Shown here: positions 44,139 through 54,000 of the stretch, piece after piece | How positions within the stretch are numbered: the stretch's first letter is position 1 | Layout: every line of letters starts with the position of its first letter | NCBI RefSeq assembly: GCF_030519375.1 | Contig: NZ_JAUMKB010000007.1 | Span: 62,001-126,000, forward strand | Direction of reading: 5' to 3' | DNA length: 64,000 nt | From: Mucilaginibacter tolerans | GTDB taxonomy: Bacteria > Bacteroidota > Bacteroidia > Sphingobacteriales > Sphingobacteriaceae | Notes under the pieces: model-generated | What the model saw: the letters and a program-made list of their open reading frames with translations, nothing else | What the model was told of the DNA's origin: nothing | Databases searched by the model: none | Program-made: the position numbers and the translations under genes

Positions 44139-45110
44139 TTAGATTGTTTTTAAAGCTTCACACACCTCTGTTATAGAGGTTTTTAATGGCTTAAACTCGA
44201 TGCCAGTTGCTTTTTTGATCTTGGTATTGTCGAATTTTTTGGTAAGTGATGCTGCCTGCGCCGATACTTTGTCGATTGAAGGTACGCTACGTGTTATCGC
44301 TCCGGCAAAAGCGGCAAACCGCCATGCCAGCTCCATTATCCATGGTTTGGCTAAAGCAGATGGTGCTTTAATGCCGAATGTGTTTGCTATTTCTGCTGTT
44401 AGGCTTTTATAATCCTGGTTTTCGGCACTGATGATAAAACGTTCGCCGCTAATGTTACTGTTCATAAGTGCAATCATGCATTTAGCCACATCTTCTACGT
44501 CAACAAAACCCCCGCTACCCCTGGTATAAAATTTTAAGCCATTGCGAACAGTTTTAAACAAGGCGCCGCTGCCTTCCGTTCCTGCATTGGGGCCAATAAT
44601 AATAGAAGGGTTGACGATTACCGCTTCTAAACCTTCGGCAATACCGCGCCAAACTTCCATCTCGCTTTCCAGTTTAGAAATGGCATACCCATCCGTTTCA
44701 GTAGATTGATCGAGATGATGGTTTTCTGTGATTAGTTCGCCCGGTTTGGCATCGCCTATTGCGGCTACTGAACTTACATGAACCAATCGTATTCCGTTTT
44801 GCCGGCACAGGTCGACAAGGTTTGCCGTCCCAGTCACATTGGTATAAATCATCGGTTCCTTATCCGCTTGCCGCAAGGATACCCACGCGGCGCAATTATA
44901 CACCTGAGTGATGCCTTCGAGTGCATTCTCCAGGGCGAAAATGTCCAGCAGATCAGCTTCGACCCATTCTATGTTTTTTTGATAGGGCAATAGAAAAGAT
45001 GGTATTGTTGATGAGGCCCGTCTGGTGCAACGGATGAGATGGGCCTGTTGCGTCAATTGTTTAGCCACTTCAGAACCCAGAAAACCTGTTGCACCCGTAA
45101 CCAGTATCAT
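44139..45110 (-). CDS. NAD(P)-dependent epimerase/dehydratase (extended SDR)
   Basis: 323 residues from the ATG at 45110 (MILVTGATGFLGSEVAKQL); an earlier start is inside GTGCAAAT repeat. Rossmann glycine motif GATGFLG (6-12), active-site Ser in VSSVAAIGD and YxxxK as YAISKLE (about 147-153), nucleotide-edge motif VNPSIIIGP. Dihydroflavonol-reductase-like subgroup; substrate unknown. Confidence 0.9.
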   Translation of the reverse strand: MILVTGATGFLGSEVAKQLTQQAHLIRCTRRASSTIPSFLLPYQKNIEWVEADLLDIFALENALEGITQVYNCAAWVSLRQADKEPMIYTNVTGTANLVDLCRQNGIRLVHVSSVAAIGDAKPGELITENHHLDQSTETDGYAISKLESEMEVWRGIAEGLEAVIVNPSIIIGPNAGTEGSGALFKTVRNGLKFYTRGSGGFVDVEDVAKCMIALMNSNISGERFIISAENQDYKSLTAEIANTFGIKAPSALAKPWIMELAWRFAAFAGAITRSVPSIDKVSAQAASLTKKFDNTKIKKATGIEFKPLKTSITEVCEALKTI

Positions 45111-45112
45111 GT

Positions 45113-45270
45113 TGCGAATGTGCAAATAGATGTGCAGATGTGCAAATGTGCGGATAAATTGAATTTAAAATCAAAAACATCTAATTGGATAAAAATCTGC
45201 ACATTTACATGCCAGCATATTTGCATATTAAAAAAATCTGCACATTTGCACATCATCAAATTTGCACATC
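45113..45270. repeat. GTGCAAAT arrays as a long inverted repeat in a divergent promoter gap
   Basis: Left: GATGTGCA, GATGTGCA, AATGTGCG, GATAAA near 45131. Right, read on the minus strand: AGATGTGCAAAT, TTGATGATGTGCAAATGTGC, then AGA (about 45236-45270), and a further TCTGCACATTTACATGC near 45207. The two arms are inverted around a ~70-bp AT-rich centre. The gap contains the promoters of the epimerase and the arginase-fold gene, but no TAnnTTTG box is evident. Confidence 0.8.
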
Positions 45271-45276
45271 TGAGAA

Positions 45277-46458
45277 ATGTCTTTATCTGATTTTTTTGCG
45301 CCGGTTGACCTGAAAAAGATATCACCTAAGAATGGCTATTACTCGAGCCACCTGGGGGATAAGATTACGCATTTTTCGGTTGATTTTCCTGACCTTGAAC
45401 AAAAAACAGATATCGCGGTCATTGGTGTACAGGATGACCGTAATGCCATAAATAATTCAGGCTGCGCTTTAGGGCCCGATTATGTGCGGGAGAAGCTATA
45501 CATGCTTTTTGAGGGTTCTTACAAGACTAAAATTGCCGATCTTGGTAATATCCGCCAGGGAGCAAGCATAACTGATACTTACTTCGCAGTAAAAACGGTG
45601 GTCAGCGAATTGATAAAAAAAGGCATCCTGCCGGTTATAATTGGAGGCGGACAGGATATTACCTATGCCCAGTATATGGCTTATGAGGAACTGGAGCAAA
45701 AGGTTGACCTGGTAGTTATCGATCCTCGTTTTGATTTGGATGATGATGGTGAAGGCGATAGCCTGGAAACCACATCCACCTCGTACCTGAATAAAATATT
45801 TTTGCATGAGCCCAATTATCTGTTCAATTACAGCAACCTGGGCTATCAAACCTACTTTTCGAGCCAGGAAAGCTTGAGGGTGATGGATAAATTATATTTT
45901 GATGTACATCGGCTGGGGGAGCTCAGCGGACAAGTGGCAGTAACCGAGCCAATCATTCGCAATGCCAGTATGATCAGTTTTGATATGGGGGCCATTCGCT
46001 CATCAGATGCTGCCGGCAATGCCAATGCCACACCAAACGGTTTTTATGGTGAGGAGGCCTGCCAGATAGCCCGGTATGCCGGCTTTAATGACAAATTGAA
46101 CTCGATAGGCTTTTATGAATTTAACCCGGCTTACGACAACAACGGCCAGACAGCAATGCTGCTGGCCCAGATGATATGGTATTTTATTGATGGATTTTAT
46201 AACCGAAAGAAAGATTTTCCGTTAAACCCTAAATCGCAATACCTGATCTATAAAACCAGTCTAAAGCATGACGATCACGAGTTGGTGTTTGTAAAGAGCA
46301 AAAAATCAGACCGTTGGTGGATGCAGGTTCCTTATCCTACCGGGGGATCGATGAACGAACGCTTTCACCTGGTGCCATGCCGGTATGACGATTACAAAAC
46401 AGCTGTTGCCGGCGAAATGCCCGACCTTTGGTGGCGCACTTATCAAAAACTAAATTGA
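45277..46458 (+). CDS. Arginase/formimidoylglutamase-fold protein with degenerate metal site
   Basis: 393 residues; ureohydrolase fold. Ureohydrolases bind two Mn ions through GG(G/D)H, DAHxD and SxDxD motifs. Here these read IIGGGQDITYA (about 122-132; His replaced by Gln), VIDPRFDLDD (about 147-156; His replaced by Arg, both Asp kept) and ISFDMGAIRSSD (about 233-244; second Asp replaced by Gly). Three of the six ligands are therefore missing. The fold is preserved throughout, with a ~90-residue C-terminal extension (YLIYKTSLKHDDHELVFVKS, WWMQVPYPTGGSMNERFHLV). Probably a non-hydrolytic relative conserved for another role. Confidence 0.85.
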   Translation: MSLSDFFAPVDLKKISPKNGYYSSHLGDKITHFSVDFPDLEQKTDIAVIGVQDDRNAINNSGCALGPDYVREKLYMLFEGSYKTKIADLGNIRQGASITDTYFAVKTVVSELIKKGILPVIIGGGQDITYAQYMAYEELEQKVDLVVIDPRFDLDDDGEGDSLETTSTSYLNKIFLHEPNYLFNYSNLGYQTYFSSQESLRVMDKLYFDVHRLGELSGQVAVTEPIIRNASMISFDMGAIRSSDAAGNANATPNGFYGEEACQIARYAGFNDKLNSIGFYEFNPAYDNNGQTAMLLAQMIWYFIDGFYNRKKDFPLNPKSQYLIYKTSLKHDDHELVFVKSKKSDRWWMQVPYPTGGSMNERFHLVPCRYDDYKTAVAGEMPDLWWRTYQKLN

Positions 46459-46513
46459 AATACAATTCATTGACCGATTGAACGTTAACAACATCATTAT
46501 CTGATAATAATAA

Positions 46514-47659
46514 ATGAGAAAATTGTTTTTTTGCCTTTTGCTGTCATTGCCAATGCTGGCATTTGCACAGGTTCCGCAGCCCTTTAATGTAGTGGGAAAG
46601 TTTGGTAACATTAACGCCAAAATTTATTTAGGTTACCAATTGGGTTCGAATAGGGTACTTGATTCCGCTCAGGCAGTAAATGGTAGTTTTGAATTTAAAG
46701 GAACCCTGATATACCCCTCTCTGGCCGTTTTAGTGATCGATTTCAAAGGAGTTGGCGCAGATAAAATGGACGTAGGTCCGAATTCAGATAAGCTTGCATT
46801 TTACCTCGACAAGGGTACAATTAATATGCAAAGCCCCGATTCAGCTTACAAGGCTAAGATTATTGGTTCGCCAATAAATGACCAGTATTTAAAGCTTTTG
46901 GCTATTAATGGTGAAGCCGGTGCAAAGACCAATGCGCTGATGACTGAACAGGTAAGGTTGGCGAACGATCCGGCAAATGCTAATAAGCCCGTTGATCAGA
47001 ATGCATTGCAGGCAAAACTTAAAGTAATACAGGCGGATTATCACGCAAAGTTGAAAGCATTTATATCGGCTAATCCTGATAGCTACTTGAGTTTGTTATC
47101 AATAGGTACTTTGGGTGGGCCGTCACCCGATCCTAATGAATTGTTGCCTGTTTTAGATGGACTTTCAAAAGAATTGCAACAAACAGAAACAGCCCGTTCG
47201 ATACGCAACTCGCTCGAAAGTCTGAAGGCAACTGCTAATGGCGCAATGGCTCCTGATTTTGAACAGGCTGATACTTTAGGCCACCCGGTAAGGCTTTCAT
47301 CTTTCAGGGGTAAATATGTTTTGCTTGATTTCTGGGCATCCTGGTGCGGGCCCTGCCGTCAGGAAAATCCGAATGTGGTGAGAGTATTCAACAAGTATAA
47401 AGATAAGAACTTTACGATTGTAAGCGTGTCGCTGGACAGGCCGGGAGCAGTGTTTTCCTGGCTGGAAGCGATTAAGCGCGACCATTTAGGCGGGTGGACA
47501 CAACTATCGGACCTTAAATTCTGGAATAATGCAGTTGCAAGACTATATTTTGTGCAAAGCATTCCCAAAAATTTCCTTATAGACCCTGCCGGGAAAATTA
47601 TTGCACAAGATCTCCGCGGCGATGACCTTGAAAGCGAATTACAAAAAGTGCTGAGATAA
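46514..47659 (+). CDS. TlpA-like thioredoxin with DUF4369 domain, copy 1
   Basis: 381 residues. Signal peptide (MRKLFFCLLLSLPMLAFAQ). DUF4369-like beta domain at about 22-110 (GKFGNINAKIYLGYQLGSNR), a helical linker (about 140-225), and a TlpA/AhpC thioredoxin domain (about 240-381) with active site WASWCGPCRQENPN (Cys about 277 and 280) and IPKNFLIDPAGKI (cis-Pro loop). Periplasmic thiol-disulfide reductase. Tandem with a paralogue starting 49 bp downstream, with about 60 percent identity in the thioredoxin part by eye. Confidence 0.92.
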   Translation: MRKLFFCLLLSLPMLAFAQVPQPFNVVGKFGNINAKIYLGYQLGSNRVLDSAQAVNGSFEFKGTLIYPSLAVLVIDFKGVGADKMDVGPNSDKLAFYLDKGTINMQSPDSAYKAKIIGSPINDQYLKLLAINGEAGAKTNALMTEQVRLANDPANANKPVDQNALQAKLKVIQADYHAKLKAFISANPDSYLSLLSIGTLGGPSPDPNELLPVLDGLSKELQQTETARSIRNSLESLKATANGAMAPDFEQADTLGHPVRLSSFRGKYVLLDFWASWCGPCRQENPNVVRVFNKYKDKNFTIVSVSLDRPGAVFSWLEAIKRDHLGGWTQLSDLKFWNNAVARLYFVQSIPKNFLIDPAGKIIAQDLRGDDLESELQKVLR

Positions 47660-47708
47660 CAATTGGTTTAGAATTTATTAGTAATATTGGGTTATCAATA
47701 AAATCTGC

Positions 47709-48842
47709 ATGAAAAAACTGATCGCAGCAGCTATTGCCTTACTACCTGCAATAGCTTTTGCCCAGGATGGCAAATATGTACTACAGGGTAAGGTGGGCAA
47801 TCTAAGTGCGCCTGCTAAAATATACCTTCAATATTCAGTAAAGGATAAAGTAATTACCGATTCGGTAAACTTAAAAAACGGCGAATTCCAATTCTCGGGT
47901 AATGTAGGCACGGTTCCTGTAAACGCTTACCTGGTATTGAATGAGATGGGCACAGGAGGTGTGGTTTATAAAGATTATAAGTCCATATATCTGGAAAAAG
48001 GCACGATCAATGTAAATAGCGGCAGCAAGCTTAATGAAGCAAAAGTTGATGGCCCTAAAACCAACCGGGAAAATGCAGAATACGATGCATTAAATAAACC
48101 CATCAACGATGCGCAGGAGGCATTAGATGCTAAAGTAAAAGCTGCAACCCCTGAGCAGAAAAATTCCGAGGAATTCGAGAGAGCAACCACTAAAGAGCAA
48201 AAAGCCCTTGACGCTAAATCTAACGAAGTTAATGCAAACTTCATCAAATCGCATCCGGGGTCTTATATCAGCCTTATGGCATTGGAGATGTATGCTGCCT
48301 ATGGCACGGATTATGCAGATATAGCCCCGTTATATGAAAGTCTTTCATCTGAAGTAAAACAATCTGATGGAGGTAAAGAATTCGGCGAAAGGTTGCCAAA
48401 ACTGAAAGCTGTAGCTTTAGGTGAGATGGCGCCTGTTTTTGCAGAAGCTGATACTGCGGGCAAGACAGTTAGTCTTGAATCATTCAGAGGCAAATACGTT
48501 TTGGTTGATTTCTGGGCGTCATGGTGTGGCCCATGTCGTAGGGAAAACCCAAATGTGGTAAAAGCTTATAATATGTATAAGACCAAGAACTTTACCATTC
48601 TTGGTGTTTCATTAGATCGTCCAAACGGTAAGCAAAAATGGCTGGATGCTATCCATAAAGATCACCTGACCTGGACGCAGGTATCTGATCTGCAATTCTG
48701 GAAAAGCAAACCTGCTGCATTGTATGTGGTACGTGGTATCCCTGCAAACTTCCTGATCGACCCAAGCGGGAAGATCATCGCTAAAAACCTGCATGGCTTT
48801 GACCTGGAAGATAAGCTGGAGGAGTTGTTTGGAAAGATATAA
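47709..48842 (+). CDS. TlpA-like thioredoxin with DUF4369 domain, copy 2
   Basis: 377 residues. Signal peptide (MKKLIAAAIALLPAIAFAQ), DUF4369-like domain (about 22-115), acidic helical linker, thioredoxin domain with WASWCGPCRRENPN (Cys about 273 and 276) and IPANFLIDPSGKI. Same architecture as the upstream copy, so a local duplication; the linker has diverged most (here Glu/Lys-rich, AQEALDAKVKAATPEQKNSE). Ends at an inverted repeat-type terminator. Confidence 0.92.
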   Translation: MKKLIAAAIALLPAIAFAQDGKYVLQGKVGNLSAPAKIYLQYSVKDKVITDSVNLKNGEFQFSGNVGTVPVNAYLVLNEMGTGGVVYKDYKSIYLEKGTINVNSGSKLNEAKVDGPKTNRENAEYDALNKPINDAQEALDAKVKAATPEQKNSEEFERATTKEQKALDAKSNEVNANFIKSHPGSYISLMALEMYAAYGTDYADIAPLYESLSSEVKQSDGGKEFGERLPKLKAVALGEMAPVFAEADTAGKTVSLESFRGKYVLVDFWASWCGPCRRENPNVVKAYNMYKTKNFTILGVSLDRPNGKQKWLDAIHKDHLTWTQVSDLQFWKSKPAALYVVRGIPANFLIDPSGKIIAKNLHGFDLEDKLEELFGKI

Positions 48843-48846
48843 TTTA

Positions 48847-48949
48847 AGACGGAAAGTCCCTAAGACAGAAAAGTCCGAAAGTAAAGTTAATACTTCCGGA
48901 CTTTTTTTATTTCTTTCCGACTTTCGGGCTTATGCGGACTTCCCGACTA
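48847..48949. repeat. Inverted AGTCsGAA arrays between convergent tlpA and purD
   Basis: Left arm: AGACGGAA, AGTCCCTA, AGACAGAA, A, AGTCCGAA, AGT (48847-48882). Right arm on the minus strand: AGTCGGGA, AGTCCGCATA, AGCCCGAA, AGTCGGAA, then AGTCCGGA, AGT. The array spans the whole gap and touches the purD stop codon. Confidence 0.85.
48871..48908 (+). terminator. Terminator built from repeat units
   Basis: AAGTCCGAAAGTA (48871-48883) pairs with TACTTCCGGACTT (48891-48903) in 12 of 13 positions; the pairing ends in a seven-T run (48902-48908). Ends tlpA transcription; the repeat arms themselves form the stem. Confidence 0.75.
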
Positions 48950-50221
48950 TAAAAGGTCAAATCCAATATCCTTCCTGAAATATATGCCGTCCCAATAAAT
49001 ACGGCTGGCATCGGCAGTAGCTTGCTGGAGTGCATTAAACATATTATCCTGCAAGGTTGAGATAGCTAATACGCGGCCCCCGGTAGTGATCACATTTTCT
49101 CCGTTCATCGATGTACCCGCATGAAATACTTTCGATTCGTGGACATTCTCCATTCCGGTAATCACCTTATTCCTTAAATATTCACCAGGGTAACCGCCTG
49201 CTACGCAAACTACAGTAGCAGCCGTTTTATTGGAAATAACCAATTCTTTTTCGTTCAGGTTACCTTTAGCTACACCCTGCAGCAGGTCTACAAAATCAGA
49301 TTCTATTCGCAACATCACGCTTTCCGTCTCCGGATCACCCATGCGGCAGTTATATTCGATCACATAAGGTTCGCCATTGCAATTCATCAGCCCGATGAAG
49401 ATGAACCCTTTATATGGTATTTTTTCTTTTTTTAGCCCATTAACAGTAGGCACAATCACTTTATCGTGCACCTTTTTCATAAAGGCAGCATCTGCAAAAG
49501 GAACGGGGGATACGGAACCCATGCCTCCGGTATTGAGGCCGCTATCGCCTTCGCCAATGCGTTTATAATCTTTGGCTTCGGGTAATACTTTATAATGCTG
49601 GCCGTCGGTCATTACAAAAACTGACAGTTCAATACCTGTCAGGAATTGTTCTACTACAACTTTCGAGCTGGCATCGCCAAATTTGGCTTCTGTCAGCATA
49701 CTGATCAGTTCGCGCTCCGCTTCTTTTAGTGTTTCGCAGATCAACACGCCCTTGCCTGCAGCTAAGCCGTCCGCTTTTAAAACAATCGGCAGGCTTTGGG
49801 TCGACAGGTATTCAAAACCTTCATGCAAAGTTTCGCGGGTGAAAGTTTTTGATGCGGCAGTCGGAATATTATTCCTGAACATAAAATCTTTGGAGAAATC
49901 CTTGCTTCCCTCTAACTGTGCGCCCTCTTGTTGCGGGCCGATTACGGGAATATGTTTCAATTTCTCATCGGCCAGGAAAAAATCATGAATCCCTTTTACC
50001 AATGGCTCCTCAGGGCCCACCAGTATCAAATCAACTTTATTTTCCGTAGCAAAACGGCCTATACTATCAAAATCTGTTGCTTTGATGTTTACGTTCTTGC
50101 CATATTGCGATGTTCCCGCGTTGCCAGGGGCAATAAAAAGCTGTCTGCATTTGGGGCTTTGTGAAATTTTCCAGGCGAAGGCACTTTCCCTTCCGCCCGA
50201 ACCGAGGAGCAGGATATTCAT
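48947..50221 (-). CDS. purD: PurD, phosphoribosylamine-glycine ligase
   Basis: 424 residues from the ATG at 50221 (MNILLLGSGGRESAFAWKIS); 32 in-frame codons further upstream come from GTGCAAAT repeat and are rejected. Second step of purine synthesis: joins glycine to phosphoribosylamine with ATP. N-terminal GSGGRE nucleotide motif, ATP-grasp region with LKADGLAAGKGVLIC (about 141-155), GGMGSVSPVP and the C-terminal EYNCRMGDPETES (about 290-302). Normal length and motif-complete. Confidence 0.95.
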   Translation of the reverse strand: MNILLLGSGGRESAFAWKISQSPKCRQLFIAPGNAGTSQYGKNVNIKATDFDSIGRFATENKVDLILVGPEEPLVKGIHDFFLADEKLKHIPVIGPQQEGAQLEGSKDFSKDFMFRNNIPTAASKTFTRETLHEGFEYLSTQSLPIVLKADGLAAGKGVLICETLKEAERELISMLTEAKFGDASSKVVVEQFLTGIELSVFVMTDGQHYKVLPEAKDYKRIGEGDSGLNTGGMGSVSPVPFADAAFMKKVHDKVIVPTVNGLKKEKIPYKGFIFIGLMNCNGEPYVIEYNCRMGDPETESVMLRIESDFVDLLQGVAKGNLNEKELVISNKTAATVVCVAGGYPGEYLRNKVITGMENVHESKVFHAGTSMNGENVITTGGRVLAISTLQDNMFNALQQATADASRIYWDGIYFRKDIGFDLL

Positions 50222-50225
50222 GGGG

Positions 50226-50233
50226 CAAATATA
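50226..50233 (-). promoter_or_regulatory. -7 element (TATATTTG) abutting the purD start
   Basis: On the minus strand TATATTTG ends 4 bases before the purD ATG, which predicts a leaderless transcript. No -33 TTG at the right distance. Confidence 0.45.
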
Positions 50234-50236
50234 AGT

Positions 50237-50300
50237 TAAATGTGCAGATGTGAGTATGCGTGATTGTGTAAATGTGCCGATGCGGAGATGTGCAAATGTT
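50237..50300. repeat. Degenerate GTGCAGAT / GTGCAAAT array upstream of purD
   Basis: Units readable as AATGTGCAGATGTGAG, GTGTAAATGTGCCGATGC, GGAGATGTGCAAATG, spaced at about 8 bp with variation. Same family as at 43455 and 45113-45270. The remaining 50301-50370 has an inverted CATAGT/ACTATG pair (near 50328 and 50346). Confidence 0.6.
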
Positions 50301-50370
50301 AGACGAGTGGGTTGCAATAACAGTGGTCATAGTTGTCTTAAAGGCACTATGATCATAGTTCAGATAAATA

Positions 50371-50946
50371 ATGCAAACAATTTCGGCTGCTAAAGATTAT
50401 TTTTACGATATGTCAAGACGATTGGATAAATACCGCAAACTGCCCATCTTCCAGAAGTCGGAAGAAATACTGGAATTGGCTGAAGTGATAGCTGAAACGC
50501 TGAAAGAAGATAGCAAAAAAGAGCATCTTGCCAGCGAGATATTAGGCAATGCCATGATCATGCAGGTAAAAATCGCTGGGGCAGAAGGCGGAGGCCTGTA
50601 TTCATTAAAAATGCAGAGCGCAGTGGTGATTAAGATAGCTGCGCAGGATATGCTGAATGCAGTTATATTTTCAGCTATGGTCAACATCAATGAAGAAGAC
50701 TATGTACAGCTGATGCGCGAAAAGGTAGAAGAATTCAGAATGGAGTTTTTAAACTGGATACGTGGTTTTGATAAAAGCTATGATATACCAGATAACTGGG
50801 GAATCCGTTATGACTCAAGTACGCCCGAGCAGGAGAAGCTGGAAGAGCTAATGTTTGACGAAGACAAATTCTGGGACGACTTTGATGAAAACAATCTTGA
50901 TGACGATGAGGATTGGAGCGATGAAGACGAAGAAAAGGATGAATAA
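50371..50946 (+). CDS. Cytoplasmic protein of unknown function with acidic tail
   Basis: 191 residues. A helical body (MSRRLDKYRKLPIFQKSEEI, LELAEVIAETLKEDSKKEHL) with a central hydrophobic segment (LKMQSAVVIKIAAQDMLNAV, not a membrane helix) and a very acidic C-terminus (about 165-191, Asp/Glu/Trp-rich). No signal peptide, no domain recognised. Lies between purD (divergent) and secA (same strand, 117 bp), which may indicate a shared unit but is not proof of function. Confidence 0.75.
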   Translation: MQTISAAKDYFYDMSRRLDKYRKLPIFQKSEEILELAEVIAETLKEDSKKEHLASEILGNAMIMQVKIAGAEGGGLYSLKMQSAVVIKIAAQDMLNAVIFSAMVNINEEDYVQLMREKVEEFRMEFLNWIRGFDKSYDIPDNWGIRYDSSTPEQEKLEELMFDEDKFWDDFDENNLDDDEDWSDEDEEKDE

Positions 50947-50986
50947 AGCTTTCAGCTTTAACCTTTCGGCTTTCACCTCAAAAACG

Positions 50987-50994
50987 TACCTTTG
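50987..50994 (+). promoter_or_regulatory. -7 element (TACCTTTG) upstream of secA
   Basis: Full match to TAnnTTTG, 69 bp before the secA start, downstream of the preceding gene's stop. No -33 TTG at the proper spacing. Confidence 0.45.
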
Positions 50995-51063
50995 CCTGCC
51001 ATTATGACTACATAAATTGCTATGGCGCAATTGTTGAAGCCGTAGCATAATATCGAAATACGT

Positions 51064-54000
51064 ATGTTAAATTTTATAAGCAAGCTTTTTGGAAACAAAT
51101 CGGAACGAGATGTAAAAGCGATACAACCAATAGTAGAGAAGATCAAAGAAGAATTCTCGAAACTGGATAATATCAGCCATGATGATCTCCGCGCTAAAAC
51201 CATAGCTTTTAAAGAGACAATAAAACAGGGCCTTGCCGAAATTGATGCTGAATTGCAGGAGCTTAAAGACAGGATTGAAAATAATCCTGACCTGGACGTA
51301 AGCGAGAAGGTTCAGCTTTATACCCAGGTGGATAAGCTTGAGAAAGACCGCAACAAGGAACTGGAAGTAATACTGATGGATATCCTGCCGGAGGCTTTCG
51401 CCGTTGTGAAAGAAACTGCCCGCAGGCTCAAAGAAAATAAAACCCTCGAAGTTACTGCTACTCAATTCGACCGTGATCTGGCGGCGCGTAAGAGCAACGT
51501 GGTAATAAAAGGTGACAAAGCGATACACCATAATACCTGGATTGCAGCCGGTAACGAAGTAACCTGGGATATGGTACATTATGATGTACAGCTGATAGGC
51601 GGTACAGTATTGCACCAAGGGAAAATCTCTGAAATGGCGACGGGTGAAGGTAAAACGCTGGTAGCGACCTTGCCTGCTTATTTGAATGCATTGGCCGGAC
51701 AAGGTGTTCACATTGTGACTGTTAACGATTACCTGGCACGTCGTGACTCGGAATGGATGGGCCCACTATATGAGTTCCACGGATTGTCTGTTGATTGTAT
51801 CGACAAACATGAGCCAAACTCAGAAGCGCGCCGTGCAGCTTATATGGCCGATATTACTTTCGGTACCAACAATGAATTCGGCTTTGATTACCTGCGTGAC
51901 AATATGACACGTTCGCCTGAAGAATTGGTGCAACGCAAATTACATTACGCAATGGTGGATGAGGTTGACTCGGTATTGATCGACGATGCCCGTACACCTT
52001 TGATCATTTCAGGGCCAATTCCGCGCGGCGATGAGCACGAGTTTTATGAGTTGAAACCACGCATTGAACGTTTGGTAAATACCCAAAAAGCTTATATAAA
52101 TACTGTATTAAACGAAGCAAAAAAAGCCATTGCGGATGGGAAGACCGGAACTGATGATGGCGGTTTGGCTTTATTGCGCGCACACCGTGGCTTACCAAAA
52201 AATAAAGCGCTGATCAAGTTCCTGAGCGAAGGCGCTAACAAACAGGTTTTATTAAAAACCGAAAACTATTACATGCAGGACCAGAGCAAGGAAATGCCGA
52301 AGGTTGATGCTGAACTGTATTTTGTAATAGACGAAAAAAATAACCAGGTGGAGTTGACTGAAAAAGGTATCGAATTGATTACTGCATCAGGCGAGGACCC
52401 ACATTTCTTTGTGATGCCTGATGTAGGCTCTGAAATTGCCGAGATTGAAAAGTCTCACGCAAGTAATGAAGAGAAAGTTGCTCAAAAAGATACCCTGATG
52501 CGTGATTTTTCTGTGAAATCAGAACGTATCCACTCGGTAAACCAATTGCTGAAAGCATATACCTTATTTGAAAAAGATACAGAATACATCATCGACGAGG
52601 GTAAGGTAAAGATAGTTGATGAGCAGACTGGCCGTATTTTGGATGGCCGCCGTTACTCTGACGGTTTACACCAGGCTATTGAAGCAAAAGAAAATGTGAA
52701 GGTAGAAGATGCTACCCAAACTTTTGCAACCATCACCCTGCAAAACTACTTCAGAATGTACCATAAACTTTGCGGCATGACCGGTACAGCCGTTACCGAA
52801 GCAGGTGAGTTCTGGGAGATATACAAACTGGATGTGGTGGAGATACCAACCAATACTTCCATTATCCGCGATGACCGCCAGGACCTGGTATACCGCACCA
52901 TACGCGAAAAATATAATGCCGTAGCCGACGAAATCGTTAACCTGACGCAGGCAGGCAGGCCAGTTCTGGTAGGCACCACATCCGTTGATATATCTGAATT
53001 ATTGAGCCGTATGCTGAAACTGCGCGGCATCAAACATAACGTACTGAACGCTAAACTGCACCAGAAAGAAGCGGACATCGTGGCCGAGGCCGGTAAGGCA
53101 GGTACTGTAACCATCGCCACCAACATGGCTGGTCGTGGTACGGATATTAAGCTTGGTCCGGGTGTAAAAGATGCAGGTGGTTTGGCCATCGTAGGTACCG
53201 AACGCCATGAGTCACGCCGTGTGGACAGGCAGTTACGCGGTCGTTCAGGACGCCAGGGTGACCCGGGTTCTACCCAGTTCTTCGTATCGCTGGAAGATAA
53301 CCTGATGCGTTTATTTGGTTCGGAGCGTATCTCGAACCTGATGGTACGCATGGGTATCGAGGAGGGCGAAGTGATACAGCACTCGATGATCACCAAGTCT
53401 ATCGAACGTGCACAGAAGAAAGTAGAAGAAAACAACTTCGGTATCCGTAAGCGCTTACTTGAGTACGACGATGTGATGAACTCGCAGCGTACAGTTATCT
53501 ATTCTAAACGTAAGAGCGCCCTTTTTGGCGAACGTTTGGAAGTGGATATTAACAACACCATTTTTGACGTTGCGGCTGATGTTGTTACTCAATACAAGGA
53601 AGAAAACAATTACGAAGGGTTCCAGCTGGAGCTAATACGTGTATTCTCAGTAGACACTGAGATTAGTGAAGATGAATTTGCTTCAACACATATCAACCAG
53701 CTCACTGATAAGGTATTCCACGAGGTAACTGCCTTCTACAAACGCAAAGCCGAAGCTATTGCACAGCAGGCATTCCCCGTTTTGAAAGATGTGTTTACTA
53801 CCCGGGGTGAGTATATCGAAAATATTGTGGTGCCGTTTACTGATGGCATCCACGGCATACAGGTGGCTGTTCCGCTTAAAAAAGCAGTTGAAAATAAAGG
53901 CGCTGAAGTGTTCAAATCGTTCGAGAAGAACGTGGTGCTTTACCTGATAGATGATGCATGGAAAGAACACCTGCGCGAAATGGACGAACTGAAGCAATCG

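Noticed and set aside
45107..45325. 72-residue minus-strand and 83-residue plus-strand ORFs over the GTGCAAAT arrays
   Set aside because: Cys/His/Ile-rich translation is simply the repeat read in frame; overlaps the start of real genes.
50222..50317. 32-residue extension of PurD
   Set aside because: Encoded by GTGCAAAT repeat and covers the -7 box; conserved start is MNILLLGSGGRE.
51067..51711. 214-residue antisense ORF at the secA start
   Set aside because: Shadow of the conserved SecA N-terminus; would leave secA without its Walker A.
52746..53435. 229-residue antisense ORF inside secA
   Set aside because: Lies over the conserved helicase motifs of SecA on the other strand; no start signal or family.
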